Positions 44,339 to 53,537 of a stretch of 64,000 nt of DNA are shown here, piece by piece. The stretch spans positions 186,001 to 250,000 of the forward strand of contig JAHDIF010000002.1 of NCBI GenBank assembly GCA_020630915.1, given 5' to 3'. Within the stretch, counting starts at the first letter, position 1; every line of letters begins with the position of its first letter. Origin of the DNA: Dokdonia sp. Its GTDB lineage: Bacteria > Bacteroidota > Bacteroidia > Flavobacteriales > Flavobacteriaceae. The position numbers and the translations under genes were made by a program. The notes under the pieces are model-generated. The model was not told where the DNA came from, did no database searches, and was given only the letters and a program-made list of their open reading frames with translations.

Positions 44339-44453
44339 AATAAAGTTACCTTTTTCCATCGTTTTTTTATAAAGGTAAGCTAGGAATTTCATTAAGATAA
44401 GGGTGTTATCATAACTTTAACGGTCTGTAAATAAATTATTTCAGAAGGCTTAT

Positions 44454-44487
44454 GCTTTCGCGAACCTGCCTGAAAGCAGACAGGAGC
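44454..44487. repeat. Iterated palindrome split by a 20-bp dyad insertion
   Basis: GCTTTCGCGAA (44454-44464), then CCTGCCTG-AAAG-CAGACAGG (44465-44484), then AGC. Removing the 20 bases restores an exact GCTTTCGCGAAAGC. It is intergenic. Confidence 0.85.
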
Positions 44488-44512
44488 GTACATAAAACAC
44501 TCTTAAATAGTA

Positions 44513-45274
44513 CTACATCAATTTTCTAACCCCTATAAAAACAAAGATCATCACCGAGTATCCTATAAAGAACGGAATTATAAATTCTTTAAGTCCAAAT
44601 ACAAGGAATATACTAATGAATAATAGCTGAAACCCAAGTCCAAAGGTAGAAAGTCCTGTCATTAGGAATTTTGGAAAATTTTTATGCTTTGAAGCAAAAG
44701 GGTCAAGGCGGTAGATTATATGATCAAAAATCCCGTAGCAAAAGGTGTAAAGTGTAAATAAAATTGTGACATTTTGTTGTTTTTCTCCAGGGAACGCTTT
44801 AGGAACTCCTTTTTCTACAATACGGCTCGTGGTATCCCCTTCGTGAAGATTACGTAAGATCACATAATAATAATTGTAAAGAGTTCCTTGCAATTGCAAA
44901 CCTATAAACGCCAAAAGGACCCAATACCACTGTGTATGGGTTATGAGTCCAACCGTAATAAGTATGCAAAGGTTTAATAGAATGTCTGCAACAGAGTCTA
45001 AATACCTTCCTGTGTACGAAGGTGTGTTTTTAACTCTTGCAAGCTCCCCGTCTGCGGCGTCAAGTATAGATTTTAGAATTAAGAAAAAACTAGCAATCCA
45101 AAAATATTGATAGTACATAGCAACAATAGCAATACCTCCCGAAATTATAAACCATAGTGTCACCTGTATAGGTGTGACCGAGGTGTCTTTTAAGACATTT
45201 GCAATAGCTTTTGCAATGGGCCTACCATAGTCAGATAGGTCTATAAATTTATGAGCTTCAGGTAATTTAGACAC
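44513..45274 (-). CDS. CDP-alcohol phosphatidyltransferase family protein
   Basis: A 253-residue inner-membrane enzyme candidate. The catalytic motif DGx2ARx8Gx3Dx3D is complete: DGELARVKNTPSYTG followed by RYLDSVAD. Around six hydrophobic spans surround it. Family members transfer a phosphatidyl group from CDP-diacylglycerol to an alcohol, making phosphatidylserine, phosphatidylglycerol phosphate or similar lipids. The acceptor cannot be read from sequence. Confidence 0.88.
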   Translation of the reverse strand: MSKLPEAHKFIDLSDYGRPIAKAIANVLKDTSVTPIQVTLWFIISGGIAIVAMYYQYFWIASFFLILKSILDAADGELARVKNTPSYTGRYLDSVADILLNLCILITVGLITHTQWYWVLLAFIGLQLQGTLYNYYYVILRNLHEGDTTSRIVEKGVPKAFPGEKQQNVTILFTLYTFCYGIFDHIIYRLDPFASKHKNFPKFLMTGLSTFGLGFQLLFISIFLVFGLKEFIIPFFIGYSVMIFVFIGVRKLM

Positions 45275-45415
45275 GTTTTATTCCATTTGGAGCATTTTTA
45301 AAGAGCCTAATACGTAGGATTAAAACAGCACAATATTATTGTAAATCACTAAAGTAATGACATTCATTCAAGTGACCTAAATGATCTGCATAAAACAAGC
45401 TCTATCTACAATTTA

Positions 45416-45766
45416 TTACTCAGCATACTTTTCAAAAGTAATATCTGCAAGAGCCTTTTTTGTACTATCTACAAATAAAATAGCACCTTTTAATAATGTA
45501 AATTTTTGAGTGTCTCCCGCATTTATTTGAGTAGATGTGCTTTTACCTTTTTCATCTTTAACACGTACAGAAAAAGCTGTTTCTCCTATATTTTTTACAA
45601 TGGCTATGCTATCAGATCCATAATAAGGATTAATAGCTCCATCTTGACCCGCTCCCTTACCAGTTATACACATACTTTGATCAGGCTCAAAAGTAAACTC
45701 CGTTTTAGTTTGAGAAAAGCACAATGATGTTGTGATCATTAAAAAAGTACATACAATCTGTTTCAT
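45416..45766 (-). CDS. Small secreted protein of unknown function
   Basis: A 116-residue protein with a signal peptide ending TSLCFSQ at residues 13-19. The mature part is short and beta-rich, with FTFEPDQSMCITGKGAGQDGAINPYYGSD and SVRVKDEKGKSTSTQINAGDTQKFTL. No Cys lipobox; likely periplasmic. I do not recognise a family. It lies alone, between the CDP-alcohol and the four-span membrane genes. Confidence 0.7.
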   Translation of the reverse strand: MKQIVCTFLMITTSLCFSQTKTEFTFEPDQSMCITGKGAGQDGAINPYYGSDSIAIVKNIGETAFSVRVKDEKGKSTSTQINAGDTQKFTLLKGAILFVDSTKKALADITFEKYAE

Positions 45767-45832
45767 AGTTCAATTTTTGAACTCAAAAATACTTTTAATT
45801 ACGAGTGTATTGCGTTAAGGTTTTCAAAATAT

Positions 45833-46243
45833 TCAGGCTCTTGGTGTCATTTCAAACTCCATTCTGTCTTTAGAAGGATACAGTGTGATGAGATACACGA
45901 CTAAAAGGATACCTAAAATTATAAAGTCAGGCTTTAAAAATAGAAGCATAAAAGCAGCACCTTCTACTATAGCCCATCTCAAAATACACGCTGTTTGATA
46001 CGTGGCAAGATTCTTATCAACAGATTCTTTTGTGTTCATTTCTTTGACTTTATTTTTATAAAGAAAACTACTCAAGAATAACGCTACGATCGGGATTGCA
46101 AGGTATATCAAAGAATCCGTGTATATATTTGGTAAGGATAGGTTTTTTAGGTTGGTAATATTTCCAATAAAAACGTAAGCAAGTGTTAAACCTAAGCATA
46201 ACGCTATATGAATAATCTTAAGAGGCGTAATTTTTTGCGTCAT
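45833..46243 (-). CDS. Four-span membrane protein of unknown function
   Basis: A 136-residue protein with four hydrophobic segments (about residues 9-26, 44-63, 81-103 and 106-122). Between the second and third is a charged loop (KNKVKEMNTKESVDKN), and the end is a basic/acidic YPSKDRMEFEMTPRA. The order of spans and loop reminds me of small flavobacterial membrane proteins of unknown role. It starts 13 bases after the PLP-enzyme stop, so cotranscription is likely. Confidence 0.7.
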   Translation of the reverse strand: MTQKITPLKIIHIALCLGLTLAYVFIGNITNLKNLSLPNIYTDSLIYLAIPIVALFLSSFLYKNKVKEMNTKESVDKNLATYQTACILRWAIVEGAAFMLLFLKPDFIILGILLVVYLITLYPSKDRMEFEMTPRA

Positions 46244-46256
46244 AATGATTTGGCTT

Positions 46257-48134
46257 TCAATTTTCTATTAGACTGCGCTCGTCATTTTTGCTAATTTTTT
46301 CCACAAAGCTTGCAAATATCTTTTTATGATGGTCTAGGTCCATATCTGGCGAAAGCGCTGCACGTATAATGTAGTCCTTATCACCTTCTTTTGTTGTTCC
46401 CTGCGTGGAGGTGGCAGGAATGGTCCAGTAACAGCCTTTTAATTGCCCGTAACTTACACAATACTTGCTCTCGTGAGGGATTTCTGAAATCATTAGATGA
46501 ATAAGTTCTAGGTTTAAAACTCTTTTGTAGGTCTCTCGTTCTTGATCTGTTGCTCCTTTTGTAGGAAGATCCAAAGAAAAAACGGAGGGTGTAAAATCTT
46601 GCTTTGCTAGATCTTCAGAAACAAAGTTGATTTTGGCCTCTGGCAATACGTTGGTAATAAAGTTTACAAATTCTCGTGTGTTTGCATAGGCATCTGCTAT
46701 CCGATTGATCATAGAGGGTAGTTGGGTTGCTAGGATTTCGTATTGCAGTGCCGTTGCTTCGTTGTCACATAGTGTCAGGTGCAGTTCTATGTCGCTCATC
46801 AGAGTACTAGCCTTGTCGTTAGATACGCAGTACCCCGCAGTACACTTTCCGCCGCTAGGGAATTTAGAACCACTCGCATAGGCAATGGCTTTTACAGAAG
46901 ACAGGATATTGTTTTCCCCCAGAAAGTGAACATTAGGACAAAAGGTTTGATCTAAAATAAAAACAGGATCAACAGCAATGCTTCCTGTTGCGGTTGTACG
47001 TTTTTTACGAAGAGCAGCTTCTAGTTGTTCGAGATCTGGAACCTCTACCCTTGGGTTGGTAGGAATCTCTGCAATAATATAAGGAACACCATCTTCTTGA
47101 GCTATGGATTCTAATACACGATCTACACTCTGCACCATATCGTTATCACCATCTACAGGAAGATCTACAATTTCTATATTGTCATTACACGCTGCAACTC
47201 GTCTGGCTTGATCATTGGTTCCGCCATAACAATTAGGAGGGACTATAAATTTTATAGGTTTGCCATTGTAGCGTTGTTGAGCACTATCTACAAGTCCCAT
47301 CATAATGGCATATTGCATAGATAGACCGCTAGAAGCAACAAGTGGAGTAGTAGTGGTATTGGTAATCTGTCCTAATGATTTCAAAACTGCAGATTTGTTG
47401 TGCGCAAGTGCTGGATACTCGGTTACAACACTTGATTGGTTTACAAGCGATTGTAACGCGATCAAGCTATTACTGGGCGTCATCGCGATGGTTTCTCTCC
47501 TACGTACGTGTTGTATCTCAGATAGATACTGTGCTTTTTCTATGTTGTTTACAATCAAGATACTTCCTAGCGTATCATAAAAGTGAACATAAAAATCTAC
47601 TGCCGGAGCACTATTAAAATCGCCTACTACGTCATCATTTATAAGTAAAATGGAACTTCCATTAAAAGAAGGAACATGAGCGGTACTAGCAATCTTTTTT
47701 ACCTCAAAGGTGTATCCATATACGTCTCGAATCTTTTGAGCATCAAAGTACGTGGGTAGCTCCTCAGTATATAGAATCTGGGTATTCTTTTTGTCAAATA
47801 GATTTTTCCTCAGGATTGCCAGTATAGGGGTGATTTTTGATGAAAAACTTATTATTTGCTCTGGTGCTGCATCTATTTCTTTGGCGATGGCCCATTCTAA
47901 AATACTAGAGAGTGGATGTCCTAATCTTATATAATCGTAGGCGGTAGGTAGTTTTCCTAATGTTTCTTTGTCTATGCTACCTTTAGAGAACAGTACATCC
48001 AACTCATCTAGAAACTGGGTTTTTGCCAATTTTTCGTTGTAAATATCTAGCCTATGTGTCGTTAGGGTTAACCAATCTGACGGCATATGCTGTATAATAT
48101 CTTTTAAGTAACTGTGAAGTTGTATGTTTTTCAT
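46257..48134 (-). CDS. PLP-dependent enzyme with N-terminal extension (Cys/Met-metabolism fold)
   Basis: A 625-residue protein. The last 400 residues resemble cystathionine gamma-synthase-type PLP enzymes: STSG-like SSGLSMQYAIMMGL, PPNCYGGTNDQARRV, IIAEIPTNPRVEVPD and the Lys loop ASGSKFPSGGKCTAGY. The first 230 residues are an extra domain with ISFSSKITPILAIL and no recognised motif. It probably acts on sulfur-containing or other gamma-substituted amino acids in the cytoplasm, with Lys as the cofactor-binding residue. The exact reaction is unknown. Confidence 0.78.
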   Translation of the reverse strand: MKNIQLHSYLKDIIQHMPSDWLTLTTHRLDIYNEKLAKTQFLDELDVLFSKGSIDKETLGKLPTAYDYIRLGHPLSSILEWAIAKEIDAAPEQIISFSSKITPILAILRKNLFDKKNTQILYTEELPTYFDAQKIRDVYGYTFEVKKIASTAHVPSFNGSSILLINDDVVGDFNSAPAVDFYVHFYDTLGSILIVNNIEKAQYLSEIQHVRRRETIAMTPSNSLIALQSLVNQSSVVTEYPALAHNKSAVLKSLGQITNTTTTPLVASSGLSMQYAIMMGLVDSAQQRYNGKPIKFIVPPNCYGGTNDQARRVAACNDNIEIVDLPVDGDNDMVQSVDRVLESIAQEDGVPYIIAEIPTNPRVEVPDLEQLEAALRKKRTTATGSIAVDPVFILDQTFCPNVHFLGENNILSSVKAIAYASGSKFPSGGKCTAGYCVSNDKASTLMSDIELHLTLCDNEATALQYEILATQLPSMINRIADAYANTREFVNFITNVLPEAKINFVSEDLAKQDFTPSVFSLDLPTKGATDQERETYKRVLNLELIHLMISEIPHESKYCVSYGQLKGCYWTIPATSTQGTTKEGDKDYIIRAALSPDMDLDHHKKIFASFVEKISKNDERSLIEN

Positions 48135-48213
48135 CTAGGAAACCTTAAGTCGTGTAGTAAATACTGTGTTGGATATATAGGTCGCAAAATTAGGCAAAAG
48201 TATACGTTGTTTT

Positions 48214-48227
48214 GCTTTCGCGAAAGC
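48214..48227. repeat. Iterated palindrome GCTTTCGCGAAAGC, copy 13
   Basis: Perfect copy between the divergent PLP and ABC genes. The dyad extends to 22 bp with T and A flanks. Confidence 0.95.
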
Positions 48228-48405
48228 AAAAAAAATCTCTAAAACAAGTACTAGCTTCTAACTAGAATTCGCCTTCTAGAATTGAATTGTCAAAATATGT
48301 AAGCTGTAACCAGCTATTTGTTAGCACCTTATCTATCTCACGATTATTTTTATGTAACTATTAACTTTTTTTTCATACTTATGTACCAACTTAAAAGTGA
48401 TATAT

Positions 48406-49299
48406 ATGATTCTCAGTTTACAGAATGTTTCTAAAACATATAGCAACGGTGTGAAAGCCTTGGACGACGTTACCATCGATATTAAGGCAGGAATGTTTGG
48501 TCTGTTAGGCCCTAACGGAGCTGGAAAATCTTCTCTAATGAGAACCATAGCTACCTTGCAAGAACCTGATACTGGAACAATAGATTTTAACGGATTAGAT
48601 ATTCTTTCTAATAAAATTGAGTTTAGAAAATCACTAGGGTATCTTCCGCAGGAGTTTGGTGTATATCCTAAGATGAGTGCAAGTGATTTATTGCATTATT
48701 TTGCAAGTTTAAAGGGAATTACCAATAAATCTGAACGAAATACCATTGTAGATAAAGCACTGGAAGTAACGAACCTTAGCGACGTAAGAGACAAGCATGT
48801 GGCGGGATATTCTGGTGGTATGAAACAACGTTTTGGGATCGCACAGTTACTACTTAATAACCCGAAACTCATTATTGTAGATGAACCTACGGCGGGACTT
48901 GACCCAGCAGAGAGGCATCGCTTTTTAAACGTACTACGAGAGATAGGAACCAATCATATTGTTATTTTTTCGACACACATTGTAGATGATGTAAAAGAGT
49001 TGTGTACCGATATGGCGATCCTTAATGGTGGAAGGATATTGGCACAAAGCACCCCTAAAGAAATGGTAACAAGCCTAGCTGGTAAAATATGGAAAACAGC
49101 GAGTTCAAGAGAGGCTATAGATGGATTACAAGAACAATACAATGTGATCTCTTCTAGTTTTAATGATACAAATGATCTAGATGTACGTGTGTACAGTGAG
49201 ACATCTCCTGGAGCCGATTTTGAAGCAGTTCCTGCAACACTAGAAGACGTGTACTTCACCACGCTTAACCAGAATGCACAACCAGAAACCGTAGCATAG
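48406..49299 (+). CDS. ABC transporter ATP-binding protein
   Basis: A 297-residue ATPase starting at the ATG at 48406; a GTG nine bases upstream would add only VIY. Walker A is GPNGAGKSSL, the signature is YSGGMKQRFGIAQLL, Walker B is IIVDEPTAGLD and the switch His is in FSTHIVDD. It belongs to the CcmA-type branch that serves ABC-2 exporters. The next gene, two bases on, encodes its membrane partner. Confidence 0.93.
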   Translation: MILSLQNVSKTYSNGVKALDDVTIDIKAGMFGLLGPNGAGKSSLMRTIATLQEPDTGTIDFNGLDILSNKIEFRKSLGYLPQEFGVYPKMSASDLLHYFASLKGITNKSERNTIVDKALEVTNLSDVRDKHVAGYSGGMKQRFGIAQLLLNNPKLIIVDEPTAGLDPAERHRFLNVLREIGTNHIVIFSTHIVDDVKELCTDMAILNGGRILAQSTPKEMVTSLAGKIWKTASSREAIDGLQEQYNVISSSFNDTNDLDVRVYSETSPGADFEAVPATLEDVYFTTLNQNAQPETVA

Positions 49300-49301
49300 T
49301 T

Positions 49302-52300
49302 ATGTTTAGTACGATCTATCTACACGAGATAAGAACGTGGTTTAAGAAACCTCTTTTTTATATATTTTCTGCCATAATGTTTCTGTTAAATGTGCTTATA
49401 ATGGCGATAGCCTTAGGTGTTTTTGACAGTGATAATGTTACGGTAACGAGTAACTCTTACCTTAATAGTCCGCTGGCTATTACAGGAATTTTATCGCAAC
49501 TCGCGATGCTTGCCTATCTATTGATCCCATCCATAACAGGAGGAACCATCCATAGAGATTTTAAAAACAATATGCATAATGTGCTGTATTCGTATCCGCT
49601 TACAAAGATGCAATACTTGCTAGCGAAGTTTACTGCAGCCATTACGATTAATATGTGTATTACGGTAGCGATGATTTTGGGTTTATTATTAGGATCTGTG
49701 CTACCAGGAGCTAATGAGTCTTTATTAGGGCCTTTTAATTTATGGAGTTATGTACAACCGTTTGCATTTATAATATTTCCTAATGTACTCTTTTACAGTG
49801 CCATTGTATTTGCTGTAGTAGTTTTTACACGTAATATGAATATTGGGTTTATGATGGTCCTAGTGATGATTATTGTACAACTCATTGCCACTGGATATGC
49901 AGATAATGCAGATGATACCTTTTACTATTCCTTATTAGATCCTATGGCGAATGTGGCACTACAGGAAACTACAGAATATTGGACTCCTGCAGAACAAAAT
50001 ACCAAGTCCATTCCTATGTCTGGGGTCTTACTTTACAATAGGTTGTTATGGGGTGCTATCTCATTTTTTATACTATTTGTTATTATAGCACGATTTAATT
50101 TTTCTCAACAAGCTGCTAAGGTGAGTCTTTTTAAGAAAAAGGCTGTAAAAGCAACCAAGAAAAATTTTAGCAAAGTAGTAGCTATAGAAATGCCAGAAGT
50201 CTCTACAGATTTCTCTGTTGGAGGGCAGCTTAGAACGCTCTGGCATCTTATAAAAAGTGATACAAAGTATATTATTACGGGATGGCCTTTTATCATTATT
50301 ACTTTTTTGGCAGTGGTTCTCACATTTACGATGATGAGTTTCTCATCTCTTATTTTTCAAACGGCTATCCTGCCTAAAACTTGGGTAATGCTTGCAGAGC
50401 CATCTACCTATATTATGTTATTCTCATACTTATTAATACATCTGTATTCTGGGTTTTTAATGGATCGTGCAAAAGCGGCACATATTCATCAAATTGTAGA
50501 TGTAACTCCTACAAAAGACTGGGTGTTTTTAGTTTCTAGAGGTGTAGCATTATTACTTATGACCGCTTTCTTACAAGTAGTCTTGATACTTTGTGGTATC
50601 GCATTTCAAACCATATCTGGATTTTACGACTATCAATTAGATATCTATATTTTTCAAGCTTTTCTATTAAAAGTGTGGAGTTATGTACCGTGGATTTTAA
50701 TGGCATTATTGGTGCATACACTCATCAAAAATAAGTGGGTAGGTCTTGTGACTTTATTAATATTGGGGATAGGAGTGCCATTATTAATGAATGCGATTGG
50801 GGTGGATCAAGCCATCTACGATTTTAACTCAGGAAGTGCGCCTAGTGCTTCAGATTTTAATGGTTATGGCACGTCGTTACCAAGATTTTATACCTTTAGA
50901 GCCTACTGGATTTCTTTTGGCATCATTTTATTGATGGTAGCCCTCTTATTTTATAGAAGAGGTATGGGCACAATTGCGAAGGAGCGTTTTGCTTTCGCGA
51001 AAGCGAGACTATCCAAATCCATCATTTCAATAGCAGCTGTTTGTCTCATTATATTCTTGGGAATAGGGAGTTACTCTTGGTATGTAAATAACGTAGCAAA
51101 TGAAAACCTGAGCGGTAAAGACATAGAAGAACTACGCGTGAATGCCGAAAAGGAATTGGGTAAGTATGTAGGGATCCCACAGCCTAGGATTACAGCGGTA
51201 AACACCTTTATGGATATCTATCCTAAAACGAGAGATTTTAAAGCAGGAGCTACTTTTACGATGATTAATAAAGATAGTGTTGCTATAGACACATTGCACG
51301 TAAATCTTACGGATTACCCTACAGAAATTATCCTCGATCGTGAGGCAGAAGTAGTATATGATAATGAAGATTATGATTATAGGATGTATGCGTTTGAGAA
51401 GTCTATGCAGCCTGGAGATACCCTTATGTTTAAGTTTACTACGCACAATGAGGAGAATACATTTTTAGACACAAAATCTCCCATACTTCAAAACGGAACT
51501 TTTGTAAATCAAGGGTTGTTTCCTTCTATAGGTTATGACGATCGATTTGAAATACGAAATACACAAATTAGGGAGAAGTATAATCTACCTCCTAAAGATC
51601 GTATGCCAGACCCACGAACACCGGGTGTGAGAGATCGTAATTACATAGGCGGGTATAGTGATTGGATAGATTTTGAAGCAACGGTAAGTACAGCGAGAGA
51701 TCAGATCGCGATTGCACCTGGATACCTCACAAAAGAGTGGGAAGAAGATGGAAGGAGGTATTTTCATTACAAAATGGATTCTAAGATGCTTAATTTTTAC
51801 TCCTTTTTAAGTGCACGTTATGAGGTAATGCGCGAGGAGTATCAAGGTATTAATCTTGAAATTTACCATCATCCAGATCACACTTATAATCTGGATCGAA
51901 TGATGAATGGTATGAAGAGAGGTCTTGACTATTACAATAAGAACTACACTCCATACCAGCATAAACAAGTACGTATTATAGAGTTTCCTAAAAGTGGTGG
52001 AGGTTTTGCTCAAGCATTTGCAAATACGATTCCTTTTAGTGAGAGTGTCGGCTTTGTAGCAGATGTAGATGATGAGAATCAAGATGCAGTAGATTACCCA
52101 CTAGCGATTACTGCGCACGAACTAGCGCACCAGTGGTGGGCACATCAAGTAATAGGAGCACAGGCAAAAGGAGCTACGCTCTTATCCGAAAGTATGTCTG
52201 AGTACAGCTCACTTAAAGTACTTGAAAAAACATACGGTAAGCCTCAAATGAGACGTTTCTTAAAAGATGCGATGGATGGTTATCTTTTAGGTAGAACCAG

Positions 52301-53000
52301 TGAGCAAGTAAAAGAGCAGCCTCTTATGTATAACGAGAACCAACAATACATACATTATCAAAAAGGCTCTCTTGTATTATACGCAATGAGTGATTACTTA
52401 GGTGAAGAAGTATTTAATGGTGTGGCAAAGCGATTTGCTCAAAAGTACCAGTTTAAAGGACGCCCTTATCCGCTAGCGACCGAATTTGTAGAGGATATAA
52501 AAGCTGTCACGCCAGATTCTTTAGAGTACTTAATAAAAGATATGTTTGAGACCATTACATTGTATGACAATAAAGTTGAGAATGCTACCTATACTGAATT
52601 GCCAGATGGAAACTATGCAGTTCATATAGAGGCAATAGTAAGTAAGTATCGATCAGAAAAGAAAGGGGAGAAACAGTATAAAAATTCGGTTGGAGATAGT
52701 TTATCTTTTACTCCAGAAGGAGAAGATGATGCTATTGGATCTTTGCCACTGGCAGATTACATAGAGATAGGCGTTTTTGGTGATGAGGACGAAGAAACGG
52801 GAATAGAAGAAGTTCTCTATTTAGAAAAAGTAAAAGTGAGTGAGATTAACAATAGCTTTGAGATTATCGTTTCAGAAAAACCGGCAGAAGTAGGCGTAGA
52901 CCCTTATAATAAGCTCATAGACCGTAGATCTCGAGATAATCGTAAAGATGTAATTAAGGCATCGTCTGAGGAAAATACGTCAACTAAAGAAGCTGAATGA
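49302..53000 (+). CDS. ABC-2 permease fused to M1 aminopeptidase
   Basis: A very large protein of 1232 residues. Residues 1-600 hold about a dozen membrane spans in two permease-like halves. Residues 600-1160 form an M1 peptidase-like domain with HELAH at residues 939-943, followed about 20 residues on by a Glu in SESMSE. It ends in an acidic tail. The zinc motif is intact, so peptidase activity outside the membrane is plausible. It is coupled to the ATPase gene. Substrate unknown; such fusions occur widely in the phylum. The palindrome at 50991 encodes AFAKA between the halves. Confidence 0.9.
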   Translation: MFSTIYLHEIRTWFKKPLFYIFSAIMFLLNVLIMAIALGVFDSDNVTVTSNSYLNSPLAITGILSQLAMLAYLLIPSITGGTIHRDFKNNMHNVLYSYPLTKMQYLLAKFTAAITINMCITVAMILGLLLGSVLPGANESLLGPFNLWSYVQPFAFIIFPNVLFYSAIVFAVVVFTRNMNIGFMMVLVMIIVQLIATGYADNADDTFYYSLLDPMANVALQETTEYWTPAEQNTKSIPMSGVLLYNRLLWGAISFFILFVIIARFNFSQQAAKVSLFKKKAVKATKKNFSKVVAIEMPEVSTDFSVGGQLRTLWHLIKSDTKYIITGWPFIIITFLAVVLTFTMMSFSSLIFQTAILPKTWVMLAEPSTYIMLFSYLLIHLYSGFLMDRAKAAHIHQIVDVTPTKDWVFLVSRGVALLLMTAFLQVVLILCGIAFQTISGFYDYQLDIYIFQAFLLKVWSYVPWILMALLVHTLIKNKWVGLVTLLILGIGVPLLMNAIGVDQAIYDFNSGSAPSASDFNGYGTSLPRFYTFRAYWISFGIILLMVALLFYRRGMGTIAKERFAFAKARLSKSIISIAAVCLIIFLGIGSYSWYVNNVANENLSGKDIEELRVNAEKELGKYVGIPQPRITAVNTFMDIYPKTRDFKAGATFTMINKDSVAIDTLHVNLTDYPTEIILDREAEVVYDNEDYDYRMYAFEKSMQPGDTLMFKFTTHNEENTFLDTKSPILQNGTFVNQGLFPSIGYDDRFEIRNTQIREKYNLPPKDRMPDPRTPGVRDRNYIGGYSDWIDFEATVSTARDQIAIAPGYLTKEWEEDGRRYFHYKMDSKMLNFYSFLSARYEVMREEYQGINLEIYHHPDHTYNLDRMMNGMKRGLDYYNKNYTPYQHKQVRIIEFPKSGGGFAQAFANTIPFSESVGFVADVDDENQDAVDYPLAITAHELAHQWWAHQVIGAQAKGATLLSESMSEYSSLKVLEKTYGKPQMRRFLKDAMDGYLLGRTSEQVKEQPLMYNENQQYIHYQKGSLVLYAMSDYLGEEVFNGVAKRFAQKYQFKGRPYPLATEFVEDIKAVTPDSLEYLIKDMFETITLYDNKVENATYTELPDGNYAVHIEAIVSKYRSEKKGEKQYKNSVGDSLSFTPEGEDDAIGSLPLADYIEIGVFGDEDEETGIEEVLYLEKVKVSEINNSFEIIVSEKPAEVGVDPYNKLIDRRSRDNRKDVIKASSEENTSTKEAE
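50991..51004. repeat. Iterated palindrome GCTTTCGCGAAAGC, copy 14
   Basis: Perfect copy in the permease/peptidase gene, read as AFAKA in the loop between membrane spans. Outer bases T and G. Confidence 0.95.
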
Positions 53001-53020
53001 CCTCAGAATTAATTACAATA

Positions 53021-53049
53021 AAAAAACAGCTCAAAATGAGCTGTTTTTT
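53021..53049 (+). terminator. Rho-independent terminator of the ABC/M1 operon
   Basis: Stem AAAAAACAGCTC / GAGCTGTTTTTT (53021-53032 with 53038-53049), loop AAAAT, U-rich end. The A-run lets it work for the opposite strand as well. Confidence 0.9.
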
Positions 53050-53066
53050 TTATACGTATTTACAAA

Positions 53067-53474
53067 TTACTTTGTCCAATAATCAAAAACAAATACATCT
53101 GCCACGTGTGGTCCTAGCATATCGACAAAAGCCTTGTGGTCTGGATGTGGTAGGTATACTGCTCTATCCTTTTCAGTATTAAAGGTGACAAAGAAACAAT
53201 GCGTGAAATCTTTATTAAGTCCTTCTGGACTGTTATTGAGACCCCATTCAAAATCTTTTATTTCCTTTATTTTAGAGGGTAGCGCTGCAAAGGCATCTTC
53301 TAGTTTTTTGATATCTTCCTTAGAAGAAGTATCGTTAAACTTAAAAAACACAGCGTGTCGTAATTTTTTAGATGCACTTGTGGTTGCAGACACATCAATT
53401 TCTATACCTTGAGTTGTATTTGTACAACTCATAAATAGGATACATAAGCTAAAGATGGCGGTCATAATTTTCAT
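53067..53474 (-). CDS. Dabb-domain lipoprotein
   Basis: A 135-residue protein with a lipoprotein signal (FMSCTNT). The mature part is a stress-responsive alpha/beta barrel (Dabb) domain: LRHAVFFKFNDTSSKEDIKKLEDAF, IKEIKDFEWGLNNSPEGLNKDFTHCFFVTF and YLPHPDHKAFVDMLGPHVADVFVFDYW. Dabb proteins dimerise as ferredoxin-like folds; the function of lipoprotein versions is unknown. It is convergent with the ABC operon, with the shared stem-loop between. Confidence 0.85.
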   Translation of the reverse strand: MKIMTAIFSLCILFMSCTNTTQGIEIDVSATTSASKKLRHAVFFKFNDTSSKEDIKKLEDAFAALPSKIKEIKDFEWGLNNSPEGLNKDFTHCFFVTFNTEKDRAVYLPHPDHKAFVDMLGPHVADVFVFDYWTK

Positions 53475-53537
53475 AAGCAGTGAGATTGTGATTAGTTTGA
53501 ATAAAAGTTTAATTTACAAAAGTTATATGATCTGCAT

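Noticed and set aside
46350-46359. GCGAAAGCGC in the PLP-enzyme gene as another palindrome copy
   Set aside because: Only one arm is present and the other side does not match, so chance is sufficient.
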